From NCBI GenBank assembly GCA_023450935.1, contig JAEXGH010000005.1, positions 62,001-126,000 on the forward strand: a stretch of DNA of 64,000 nucleotides, in the 5' to 3' direction. This DNA comes from Verrucomicrobiota bacterium (GTDB lineage Bacteria; Verrucomicrobiota; Verrucomicrobiia; Opitutales; Intestinicryptomonadaceae). Numbering within the stretch: the first letter of the stretch is position 1; each line of letters begins with the position of its first letter. Positions 42,970 through 50,926 of this stretch are shown here, one piece after another. The translations under genes were made by a program, and so were the position numbers. A model generated the notes under the pieces. It saw only the letters and a list, made by a program, of their open reading frames with translations. It searched no databases and was not told the DNA's origin.

Positions 42970-43812
42970 ATGAAAATTATATCTTCTCCCAAAGAAATGA
43001 AAGAGTTTTCCGCCCGAGCGAAGGCGGAAGGAAGGAAAATAGCGCTCGTCCCCACAATGGGCGCGCTCCACGATGGGCACTTGAGCCTGATTGACAGGGC
43101 GAAAGAGTTGGCCGACGTGGTTGTTGTTTCGATTTTCGTCAACCCCACGCAGTTCGGTCCGAACGAGGATTTCGACAAATATCCCCGCCAGCTCGAAGCC
43201 GACGCGCAAAACTGCCAAGCGCGCGGGGCCGACGCAGTTTTCGCCCCGAAAGCCGAAGACATCTACGCGCCCGACGCCTCAACGTTCGTCAACGAAGAAC
43301 AGATAAGCCAATTTCTCTGCGGGCAGTCGCGCCCCAAGCATTTCAGGGGGGTAACGACAGTCGTTACGATTCTGTTCAACATAGTAAAGCCCGACATCGC
43401 AGTTTTCGGCGAAAAGGACGCCCAGCAGATTTCGATTATAGAGCGAATGGTGCGCGACCTGTTCATGGACGTGCAGATTGTCCGCGCCCCCATTGTCCGA
43501 GACGCCAACGGACTTGCGCTAAGCTCGCGCAACAAGTATATGGACAAGCTCGAACGAGAGGGCGCGGCGCGCATAAACAGGGCTTTGAAAGACGCCAAAC
43601 AGATGATTGACACGGAAAATTGCGACAACGTCGACCGCGCAAAGGCATTTGTAATACACAGTATTTCCTCCGCCAAAGCGCGCGTTATCTACGCGGAAGT
43701 GGTGGACGCCGAAACGTCGCTGCCCGTGCAGAGAATAGAGCGCGGCAAGTGCAGAATAAGCGTGGCGGTTTGGTATGGGCAAACGCGGCTTATCGACAAC
43801 ATTTTGGTATAA
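42970..43812 (+). CDS. panC: Pantoate--beta-alanine ligase (PanC)
   Basis: PanC makes pantothenate from pantoate and beta-alanine with ATP. The 280-residue protein has VPTMGALHDGHLSLI (ATP-site HIGH-like), VSIFVNPTQFGPNEDFDKYPR, FHFRGV-like RPKHFRGVTTVV, KPDIAVFGEKDAQQ and SSRNKYM in the expected order. The start MKIISSPKEM follows AGAGTAGGATTATCC without a clear SD. It is the first gene of a five-gene plus-strand operon (panC, nadB, apt, lipoprotein, DUF486); the panB and panD partners are not nearby. Identification is secure. Confidence 0.96.
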   Translation: MKIISSPKEMKEFSARAKAEGRKIALVPTMGALHDGHLSLIDRAKELADVVVVSIFVNPTQFGPNEDFDKYPRQLEADAQNCQARGADAVFAPKAEDIYAPDASTFVNEEQISQFLCGQSRPKHFRGVTTVVTILFNIVKPDIAVFGEKDAQQISIIERMVRDLFMDVQIVRAPIVRDANGLALSSRNKYMDKLEREGAARINRALKDAKQMIDTENCDNVDRAKAFVIHSISSAKARVIYAEVVDAETSLPVQRIERGKCRISVAVWYGQTRLIDNILV

Positions 43813-43833
43813 ACAACGGACGGGAGAGAATAG

Positions 43834-45429
43834 ATGAATTTCGACATCGTTGTTGTAGGCAGCGGAATTGCGGGGCTGAGCTTTTCGCTGAAGGTGGCAA
43901 AACTCGGCTACAAAGTGGCAATCCTGACCAAGAAGGAACGTTCCGACACCAACACAAACCACGCGCAGGGCGGCATTGCAAGCGTGACAAGTTGCGCCGA
44001 CAACTTCGAATCGCACGTAAAGGACACACTTATAGCGGGCGACGGCATCTGCCACGAAGACGCCGTGCGCGCAATCGTAAAGGCGGGGCCCGAACAGATT
44101 AAAAATCTGATTGCCGAAGGCGTCGAATTTTCCAGAGATGAAAACGGGGAAGTCGCGCTCGGCAAGGAGGGCGGACACTCGCAGCGCAGAATCCTGCACG
44201 TCAAAGACTACACCGGGCGCGCAATAGAAGAGGCCCTGCTGAAATCGGTTGCCGCAAATGGGAATATCTCCGTGTTCGAACACCACTTTGCAATAGACCT
44301 CATTTTGGAGTCGAAAACGCGCAAGCTCAAAGAGGGCGAACAAGACAGCGTTGTAGGCGTCTACGTTTTCGACACGAAAAACAACCGCGTAAAAACCTTC
44401 ACGACAAAGGCGGTGATGCTCTCCACGGGCGGCGCGGGCTGCGTGTATCTCTATACCACAAACCCCGAAATCGCCACGGGCGACGGCATTGCAATGGCGT
44501 ATAGGGCGGGCGCAAAAGTGGCGAATCTGGAGTTCATACAGTTCCACCCCACGGCTATGTATTCGCAGGAGGGCGAACGCTTCCTAATCTCGGAAGCCGT
44601 CCGCGGAGAGGGCGCAATTTTAAGAAACGCCGACGGCGAGGCGTTTATGCCCAAATACGACCCCCGCAAAGACCTCGCCCCGCGCGATATCGTAGCGCGT
44701 GCAATCGACAGCGAAATGAAGCGTCTGGGCACTCCGCATGTGTGGCTCGACATCACCCACAAGTCGAAAGAGGAACTCAGCGAACGCTTCCCGCAAATCT
44801 ACCGGCACTGCCTCGAAAAGGGAATCGACATTTCAAAAGACTATATGCCGGTTGTTCCCGCGGCGCACTATATGTGCGGCGGAGTGCAAACCGACATGAA
44901 CGCGCAGACTTCCATCGGCGGGCTTTACGCGTGCGGCGAAGTCGCCTGCACGGGGCTTCACGGGGCAAACAGGCTTGCAAGCAACTCGCTTCTGGAGGCG
45001 GTGGTGCTTGCAAACAACGCGTCTAAGGCGGTTGACGAATACATCAAAAGCCGCCCCGACGAAGAGGTAGTTGTCCCCGAATGGAAAGACGGCGACATGC
45101 GCGATCCCGACGAGCGCGTGCTTCTGCACCATAATCTGGGCGAACTCCGCAGAATAATGTGGGACTACGTCGGCATTGTGCGCACAACCCGACGCCTTGA
45201 ACGCGCCCTGCACCGCTTGGAAAACCTCAGGCGCGAAGTTGACGAATACTACTGGAATTTCAAAGTCGAACCCGCCCTCATAGAGCTTAGAAACGAAGTG
45301 CTCGTGGCGATTCTCATAGTCCGCTCCGCGCTCTCGCGCAAGGAGAGCCGGGGGCTGCACTATACGCTTGACTATCCGAAAAAGTCGTCCGAAATAAAAG
45401 ACACGATAATTCAAAAAGACGCCCAATAA
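43834..45429 (+). CDS. nadB: L-aspartate oxidase (NadB)
   Basis: NadB oxidises aspartate to iminoaspartate, the first step of de novo NAD synthesis, with FAD. The 531-residue protein has the dinucleotide loop VVVGSGIAGLSFSLKVA, TNHAQGGIASV (FAD and substrate loop), STGGAGCVYLYTTNP, FIQFHPTAMY, HYMCGGVQTDMNAQTSI and GLHGANRLASNSLLEAVV; the C-terminal helical domain ends near 520. The succinate dehydrogenase flavoprotein is a relative, but the length and the TNHAQGG form fit NadB. nadA and nadC are not in the window. It lies 21 bp after panC and 1 bp before apt. Confidence 0.94.
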   Translation: MNFDIVVVGSGIAGLSFSLKVAKLGYKVAILTKKERSDTNTNHAQGGIASVTSCADNFESHVKDTLIAGDGICHEDAVRAIVKAGPEQIKNLIAEGVEFSRDENGEVALGKEGGHSQRRILHVKDYTGRAIEEALLKSVAANGNISVFEHHFAIDLILESKTRKLKEGEQDSVVGVYVFDTKNNRVKTFTTKAVMLSTGGAGCVYLYTTNPEIATGDGIAMAYRAGAKVANLEFIQFHPTAMYSQEGERFLISEAVRGEGAILRNADGEAFMPKYDPRKDLAPRDIVARAIDSEMKRLGTPHVWLDITHKSKEELSERFPQIYRHCLEKGIDISKDYMPVVPAAHYMCGGVQTDMNAQTSIGGLYACGEVACTGLHGANRLASNSLLEAVVLANNASKAVDEYIKSRPDEEVVVPEWKDGDMRDPDERVLLHHNLGELRRIMWDYVGIVRTTRRLERALHRLENLRREVDEYYWNFKVEPALIELRNEVLVAILIVRSALSRKESRGLHYTLDYPKKSSEIKDTIIQKDAQ

Positions 45430-45430
45430 A

Positions 45431-45943
45431 ATGGATGCCGAAAAAATCATAGCCCAGATACCCGACTTCCCCAAAAAGGGAATTTTGTTCTACGACATCA
45501 CCCCGCTGCTCGCCGCCCCGAAGGCATACGCCGAAGCGGTTGACGCGATGGCGGACGAAGTGGCGAAGACCAATCCTACAGTCATTGCTGCCCCCGAGGC
45601 ACGCGGATTTTTCTTCGGCATTCCGATTGCCCAAAAACTGAACCTGCCCTTCATTCCCGTTCGCAAAAAGGGAAAGCTGCCGCGTAAAACGATAGAGGTT
45701 GAATACGCGCTTGAATACGGAACAGGCGTGCTTTGCGCGCACTCCGGCGACATTCCCGAAAACGCGAACGTCGCCATTGTAGACGATATCCTGGCGACGG
45801 GCGGCACAGCGAAGGCGATAGCCGACATCGTTGAAAAATGCGGCGCGAAAGTCGCCTGCTTCGCCTTCTTTATGGAACTTGAATTCCTCAACGGGCGCAA
45901 CCTTCTAAAGGGAGCGGACGTTGTTTCGATGATTGTAAAATGA
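45431..45943 (+). CDS. apt: Adenine phosphoribosyltransferase (Apt)
   Basis: Apt salvages adenine to AMP with PRPP. The 170-residue protein has the family N-terminus IPDFPKKGILFYDITPLL, the base-specific PEARGFFFGIPIA, RKKGKLP and the PRPP loop VAIVDDILATGGTAKAI. It starts 1 bp after the nadB stop and overlaps the next gene (ATGA). Identification is secure. Confidence 0.96.
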   Translation: MDAEKIIAQIPDFPKKGILFYDITPLLAAPKAYAEAVDAMADEVAKTNPTVIAAPEARGFFFGIPIAQKLNLPFIPVRKKGKLPRKTIEVEYALEYGTGVLCAHSGDIPENANVAIVDDILATGGTAKAIADIVEKCGAKVACFAFFMELEFLNGRNLLKGADVVSMIVK

Positions 45944-46383
45944 TAAAATTCTGCGCGAAAGTTTTGGCGGCGTGCGCCGCGGTTGCGGGCGCGGGCCTGT
46001 TGGGCGGCTGCGAGAGCGTGAATGCGTCGTTTTTCCCGCTTGACTCCGCGCAGGTGCGCAGCTACGGCGCGCCCAAAAACCCTCGGGACGTCGAGATTTT
46101 CATCACGAACAAACCCGAATACAAATACCGCGAAGTCGGTATTCTCACCTATGAGACGTTTTCTTCATACAACGACGAATCGGCGGTCTACCGCATTCTG
46201 CGCGAGCGCGCCGCAAAACTCGGGCTCGACGGAATAATCGTCATGAACGCTCAGGAATTCCGCTCGCCGTTCCTGTATCAAGGACGCCGCGGCCGCGCAT
46301 ACTCGCGCTACCGCGACATGTATTTCTACGATTCCCCCGATATGTTTAGATACCGCGCGATGGGAATCGTAAAAGTAAAATGA
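45940..46383 (+). CDS. Lipoprotein, function unknown
   Basis: This 147-residue protein has a lipoprotein signal: a hydrophobic stretch after MIKFCAKVL and a lipobox ending LLGGCE (Cys at about residue 24). The mature part has YRILRERAAKLGLDGIIVMNAQ, in the style of small outer-membrane lipoproteins that repeat a short strand-helix unit. The C-terminal half is Arg/Tyr-rich. No known family is recognised. It overlaps apt and DUF486 by ATGA, so it is translated with a metabolic operon, most likely without functional link. Confidence 0.8.
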   Translation: MIKFCAKVLAACAAVAGAGLLGGCESVNASFFPLDSAQVRSYGAPKNPRDVEIFITNKPEYKYREVGILTYETFSSYNDESAVYRILRERAAKLGLDGIIVMNAQEFRSPFLYQGRRGRAYSRYRDMYFYDSPDMFRYRAMGIVKVK

Positions 46384-46718
46384 AATACGCAGTTCCAGTA
46401 GTCCTGCTGACGCTGTCCAATGTCTTTATGATGTTTGCTTGGTATGGGCATTTGAAGTTCAAAAGCGCTCCGCTTTTGATTGTGATTGTGGCAAGTTGGG
46501 CGATTGCGTTCTTCGAGTACTGCCTGCAAGTGCCCGCCAACAGAATCGGGCACGAATACTTTTCGGCGGCGCAGCTGAAGACAATGCAGGAGGCCATAAC
46601 GCTTGTTGTTTTCTGCGCGTTTTCGGTTCTATACCTCAAGGAGGAACTGAGGTGGAACTACATTGTGGGCTTTGCGTTTATGGTGCTTGCGGTGTTTTTC
46701 GTTTTCAAAAAGTGGTAG
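46380..46718 (+). CDS. DUF486-family small membrane protein
   Basis: This 112-residue protein has four hydrophobic segments (for example MKYAVPVVLLTLSNVFMMFAW and LIVIVASWAIAFFEY). The segments CLQVPANRIGHEYFSAAQLKTMQEAITL and YLKEELRWNYIVGFAFMVLAVFFVF are the recognisable pattern of DUF486, a four-helix member of the DMT transporter superfamily with no assigned substrate. It ends the panC operon. No terminator hairpin is evident in the short gap to rnhB. Confidence 0.88.
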   Translation: MKYAVPVVLLTLSNVFMMFAWYGHLKFKSAPLLIVIVASWAIAFFEYCLQVPANRIGHEYFSAAQLKTMQEAITLVVFCAFSVLYLKEELRWNYIVGFAFMVLAVFFVFKKW

Positions 46719-46826
46719 AATTCCGCGCCGCCTGCGCGCGACGCAGTGCGTGTTTTGCGCGGCAAACGGCAGACCCGAACGGAAAATCCCCGCGCGCAAA
46801 AAAGCTTTTTCCTCTCCCCCCGAAAA

Positions 46827-47582
46827 TCAGGAGAACAAAAGCGACTGTTGCGAATCCGCAAGCGGCTTTGCCCGCAATTTCTTGAGAAAGCTCGGCCTGT
46901 GCGCGTCGCTTGCGCCGAACAGCAGCAACGCCTGAGAATGCGCCGCCGTTCCGTAGCCCTTGTGGACTTCAAAGCCGTAGCGCGGATATTTCTCGGCAAG
47001 CTTTTCCATAAAACTGTCGCGCGAAACTTTCGCCACAATGGAGGCTGCGGCAACCGCCAGACTGGAGGCGTCCCCCTTTACAACTGCCCTGTGGGCGAAG
47101 GGAAATTTCTTCATCGGCTTTCCGTCAATCAAAACGTCGGCAAGCGACAAGTCCAACGCCGACTCCCCGAAGAGCGTCGCGGTCGCGCCCGCCGGATTGA
47201 GGTTGAGCGAAAGCCTTTCGTTTAGCGCAATACACGCGCGCGCCATAGCCGTTTGCGTCGCGGACAGAATGTTGTCGCGCTCTATTTCCTCCACCGAGGC
47301 GAAGCCCGCTTCGAAGTCGAGCGCGCCCGCCGCTTTCAGTTCCTCCAAATGATTGTAAAGCTCTTTGCGCGAGTGTTCGGTTAGCTTTTTGGAGTCGTCG
47401 AGATTTGCAAGGGTCTCCAAAAATTTCGCGTTTTTGTAGAACGCGTCGGAAACCGCGACCGCGCCCGCAACAACGGGCCCCGCAAGAGCGCCGCGCCCCG
47501 CTTCGTCAATGCCCACAAGCCACGAACGCCCGAGCATATATTCGGAATCGAATTCGGCAAGCCTGCGAACGTCGCGCCTCAT
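46827..47582 (-). CDS. rnhB: Ribonuclease HII (RnhB)
   Basis: RNase HII cuts RNA in RNA-DNA hybrids and removes single ribonucleotides from DNA. The 251-residue protein has the metal-site WLVGIDEAGRGALAGPVVAGAV (Asp26, Glu27), and later KGDASSLAVAAASIVAKVSRD and GYGTAAHSQAL. It is longer than the usual 200, by an N-terminal extension of about 20 residues and an insertion with a long helix. The start MRRDVRRL overlaps the rnhC stop (ATGA). A later in-frame start at MLGRSW would give a more typical N-terminus; the ATGA overlap favours 47582. Confidence 0.93.
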   Translation of the reverse strand: MRRDVRRLAEFDSEYMLGRSWLVGIDEAGRGALAGPVVAGAVAVSDAFYKNAKFLETLANLDDSKKLTEHSRKELYNHLEELKAAGALDFEAGFASVEEIERDNILSATQTAMARACIALNERLSLNLNPAGATATLFGESALDLSLADVLIDGKPMKKFPFAHRAVVKGDASSLAVAAASIVAKVSRDSFMEKLAEKYPRYGFEVHKGYGTAAHSQALLLFGASDAHRPSFLKKLRAKPLADSQQSLLFS

Positions 47583-48529
47583 TTGTCCGCAGCCTCCGCA
47601 ATGGCCTCACGAGCTGTTTTGAAGTGGAGTTTTGCAAAGCGTTTGAGTTCTCCCGCGCCGAATTTTCTTACAATTTCGACCGCCTGCGCGCGAACCGCCG
47701 CGCTTGCGCCCTTTTTTAAATCAAGCCCGCATTCGTCGTTTAGCTTGCGCATTGCGTAGATGTATGTTGCGCGCGCAATGATTGACGCCGCCGCAACAAC
47801 GGGGTCTTCCTCCGCCTTTGTGCGCATGCGCAGGTCGAAATCGGGAAGGTCCTTCAAATTGTTCTGGACGAGCGGCTGCTTTGTGAACTGGTCTAGCATT
47901 CCCCACGGAACTTTGCGCTTTTCCAACGCCGTGCGTATCGCCGTCGAGTGCAGCCACGCAAGAAGTCTGTTCAGATTTCTTCCGAACTTGATGTATAGGG
48001 CGTTGTATTTTTCCATCGACGCGTATGAAACGCCTATCTCAACGCCCTTTGTCTGCCTGATTTTCTTCGCCATGGAAAGCACGGCGGAATCGCTCGTGAC
48101 GCGTTTTGACTCCTTCAGACCCTCGTCAATCCAGTATTGCACGGCGGTTGCGTCGGCTACTACACACGCGGAAACGACGGGACCGAACAGGTCGCCTTTG
48201 CCGCTTTCGTCAATGCCCGCGTGGGCTTCGAACCACTCGGGGTGGCTGACCGCCTCGTAGCCCATTTCCGCCACGCCCGTAATCTGCGTTTCGAGAACGA
48301 AGCGGACAAAATCCTCGGTGCCCTTGCCCTGCACCACAAGCTTGCCCGAGTTGTAGAAAACGACGTTCGTAAACTTGTCCTTGTATGCGAACTTTGCGTA
48401 TTGGACTTCGTAGGGCGCCCACAAATGCGCGTCGAGCCACGCGTCCAGCTTTTGCGCCTGTTCGGGCGAGAGCGTTTTCGTGTAGAGTGTTTTGAGCTTG
48501 GGTTCGTCGGAGTTCTGTTTTTTTGCCAT
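47579..48529 (-). CDS. rnhC: Ribonuclease HIII (RnhC)
   Basis: This is a type 2 RNase H of the HIII class. The 316-residue protein has an N-terminal TBP-like substrate-binding domain (about 15-95, with KFTNVVFYNSGKLVVQGKG) and then the catalytic domain with Asp107 and Glu108 in HAGIDESGKGDLFGPVVSACVV; DESGKGD distinguishes HIII from HII. The C-terminal EEDPVVAAASIIARATYIYAM holds the other metal ligands. The order rnhC then rnhB, overlapping, means that HIII and HII are made together. The two are mutually exclusive in many bacteria, but both occur in some phyla. Confidence 0.93.
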   Translation of the reverse strand: MAKKQNSDEPKLKTLYTKTLSPEQAQKLDAWLDAHLWAPYEVQYAKFAYKDKFTNVVFYNSGKLVVQGKGTEDFVRFVLETQITGVAEMGYEAVSHPEWFEAHAGIDESGKGDLFGPVVSACVVADATAVQYWIDEGLKESKRVTSDSAVLSMAKKIRQTKGVEIGVSYASMEKYNALYIKFGRNLNRLLAWLHSTAIRTALEKRKVPWGMLDQFTKQPLVQNNLKDLPDFDLRMRTKAEEDPVVAAASIIARATYIYAMRKLNDECGLDLKKGASAAVRAQAVEIVRKFGAGELKRFAKLHFKTAREAIAEAADK

Positions 48530-48722
48530 ACGCGCGGAATTTTAAATCTTACTTGCGCGATTGTGCCCCAATGCCGAAAAAATCTCAATACTTTTGTGCC
48601 GACAACACGACGAAGCGGAAATTTTTTCCGCGCACGCGCGCGCGGAAAAAACTGGACACAACCGCAAAAATTTGGTGGCATTGAACGCGAAACAACGCGC
48701 AACGCAATTCCCCAGACGTAAA

Positions 48723-50222
48723 ATGAATAAATCACTTTTGATTGTCATCTGCGACTTCCTCCTGCTCAGCCTCCTGAGCATTGCAAATTTCGACAAGCCG
48801 CAACAGAACAAAGCCCAGGAAAAGCGCGCCGAAACGGCGGCGCAGAGCGAATCGTTCGTGCAGACGCAAATGCTGGAAACGCTGAAAATCGCGCTCGACG
48901 CCGAACAGCAACGCCACCGCTCGCTTTCACAGGACGTTGAAAAGCTCTCCAGACTCGCGGAATCAAACAAGCAGCGTGCGCAGTCGAACGAAAAGATAAT
49001 ACGCGAGCGCGAACGCCAGATTGCGCAAATGCAGTCGGCGAAGACCGAACTGGAGCGGGAGCGCGAGAAAATCCTGCAGCGCAGCGCGGAGCTGGAGCAA
49101 AAAGTGGCGTCGGCAAACACGCGCAACAACGCGCTTCAGGACGAAATCATAAAGGCGGCAGAGAATCTGGAGCGTTCTGCGCGCGAGAGGATAGAGCTTG
49201 AACGCAATCTCGGACAAATGCGCGAGGTTGACGCCGCGACGAAAACACAACTCAAAAACGTGCAGGAGCAGCTCCGCCAAAACAAGTCGAATCTGTCGCG
49301 CCTGCAAAAGGAGAGCGAACAGCTCAAGCTTGAAAACCGCGCCATTCAGGCGGAGAAAACCGCCCTTGCCGCAAAGCTTGAAGTTGCCTCCACAAAAACG
49401 CTTATCTACGAGCAAAACCTCCAAAAGGCGGAAGCTCTTGTAAAGACCGAACAGGCGGAAAAAAGCATGATTCTGGAGCACGCGCAATCGCTCTCTGGCA
49501 ACGTCTCCGAACTGGCTTCGACGCAGAAAAAGCTCACGCAAGACATAGGCGAAATGCGTCCCAAAACGGCATCGGAAATATTCGTAATAATCGCGAAAAA
49601 ATTCGTTTCGGTTTCTTTCAAATACTCGGAAAGCGGAATGCTCGGAAGGGAGAACGCGGTTCAAAAAATCGATGCGGTGCCAGTTTCGCTCGGCGGGCGC
49701 GACTATCTGTTCTTCGACATCTCTGCTACGCCGTTTTTTGTTTCCAAGCCGAATATGCTTCCCGAAAAAATGGAGGTGTCGGTTTCGGCAAATGGGAAAA
49801 TCTGGTATGCCGACAAGCTTGTAACTTTCGGACGCGCCAGCGCGGTGCTTGCACTTGAGCTGCCCGCGGGCTTTTTAGACAAAGACGGCGCAATCAAGGC
49901 GGCGCAAAAGCAGAACCTCTACAAATTCGCAGAATGCGTTGTGGTTGACGTGCGGACGAAATACTACGGACAGGTTCCGTTTATGGCGAACTTCACGAAC
50001 CGTGAATTTGCAAAGTTGGACGTAGGATTGGTTGATTCAATATTCAAGAAATTCTCGCCGTCGGCGGCCGATATTGCCTTTACGCGCGGCGCGGAGGCTG
50101 TGGGGGTGCTCACTTCCTCCAACGATGTTCTTATCTTTTCCGAATCCGCGCCCGCGGGACGGTTCTTTTTGGGCAAAAACTACAACAAAAACGTCGCAGC
50201 GCAACTGTTGATGAAAAAATAA
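48723..50222 (+). CDS. Long coiled-coil protein, function unknown
   Basis: This 499-residue protein has a short N-terminal hydrophobic stretch (MNKSLLIVICDFLLLSLLSIANF) that may anchor it in the membrane. A very long charged coiled coil from about 40 to 300, rich in Gln, Glu, Lys and Ala, follows, and then a globular C-terminal part of about 200 residues with VSFKYSESGMLGRENAVQKI and RGAEAVGVLTSSNDVLIF. The start at 48723 is chosen because it opens the hydrophobic stretch; a longer frame upstream is Cys/His rubbish. No named family is recognised. It is a separate transcript, divergent from rnhC. Confidence 0.78.
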   Translation: MNKSLLIVICDFLLLSLLSIANFDKPQQNKAQEKRAETAAQSESFVQTQMLETLKIALDAEQQRHRSLSQDVEKLSRLAESNKQRAQSNEKIIRERERQIAQMQSAKTELEREREKILQRSAELEQKVASANTRNNALQDEIIKAAENLERSARERIELERNLGQMREVDAATKTQLKNVQEQLRQNKSNLSRLQKESEQLKLENRAIQAEKTALAAKLEVASTKTLIYEQNLQKAEALVKTEQAEKSMILEHAQSLSGNVSELASTQKKLTQDIGEMRPKTASEIFVIIAKKFVSVSFKYSESGMLGRENAVQKIDAVPVSLGGRDYLFFDISATPFFVSKPNMLPEKMEVSVSANGKIWYADKLVTFGRASAVLALELPAGFLDKDGAIKAAQKQNLYKFAECVVVDVRTKYYGQVPFMANFTNREFAKLDVGLVDSIFKKFSPSAADIAFTRGAEAVGVLTSSNDVLIFSESAPAGRFFLGKNYNKNVAAQLLMKK

Positions 50223-50225
50223 TCC

Positions 50226-50251
50226 CCGCCGAAATACGACGGAGATTTTTT
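50226..50251 (+). terminator. Weak terminator after the coiled-coil gene
   Basis: CCGCCG pairs with CGACGG (one mismatch) around AAATA, followed after AGA by TTTTTT, directly after the stop. The stem is short, so confidence is moderate. Confidence 0.5.
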
Positions 50252-50316
50252 AAATCCGCAGGAGGAAAACGCCCCCGAAAAACTGTTATCTAGCAGCATA
50301 GCCGCGCGCCCGCGCG

Positions 50317-50904
50317 CTATTGCGAATCGCCGTCGGCTTCGAAATCTCCGCTGCGGCGCTGGCGAAAATACGGCTTTCGGCGCGGAGCCCCCGCGCCCTC
50401 CCCGTCCGTTTCCGAACGTTCGCTTCGGCGGCCGTCGAAGCTGCGCTTGAAACCGCCTCCGAAGCGTTTTGTTTTTCCGAAACTTTTGCTGAAAGGCTTT
50501 TTAAACGGTTTGCCCTGTTCCCGTTCCCCTTCGGGCGAGGAACCGCCGCGCCACGCGCCCGCCTGCGCGCCAGCCCCGACTACGCCGTCCGAAGAGTTTT
50601 CGAATCTGCGCCGCACAGGACGCTCCCCGCGCCCGAACGCCCCGCCGAATCCGTTGAAACGTGGGCGCATCGGCCGCGCGAAATCGACTTTCACCGCGCG
50701 CGACTTCAGCTCCTTGCCGTTGAGCTCGGCAATGGCTTTGCGCGCACAGGCGTCTTCGGGAAACTCCACATACGCAATGCCGCGGAAACGCCCCTGTGCG
50801 TCGAAGAGCATTCTCACCTTGCCGACTTCCCCGCATTGGGAGAAGAAGTCGACCAATTCTTTCTGCGTCAATTCGAACGGCAGATTCCCTGCAAATATTT
50901 CCAT
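50317..50904 (-). CDS. RNA-binding protein with one RRM and an RG/KPF-rich tail
   Basis: This 195-residue protein has an N-terminal RRM (about 1-80): RNP2 is EIFAGNL at 2-8 and RNP1 is FRGIAYVEF near 41-49, both with the aromatic and aliphatic residues needed for RNA stacking. The rest is low complexity, rich in Arg, Gly, Lys, Phe and Ser (for example FKRSFDGRRSER), like the tails of bacterial and cyanobacterial Rbp proteins that bind or condense RNA. Such proteins are common in cyanobacteria, Bacteroidota and Verrucomicrobiota and often respond to cold. It lies 22 bp after purL and may be co-transcribed. Confidence 0.9.
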   Translation of the reverse strand: MEIFAGNLPFELTQKELVDFFSQCGEVGKVRMLFDAQGRFRGIAYVEFPEDACARKAIAELNGKELKSRAVKVDFARPMRPRFNGFGGAFGRGERPVRRRFENSSDGVVGAGAQAGAWRGGSSPEGEREQGKPFKKPFSKSFGKTKRFGGGFKRSFDGRRSERSETDGEGAGAPRRKPYFRQRRSGDFEADGDSQ

Positions 50905-50926
50905 TTTCTACCTGTCTGCGCGTAGG

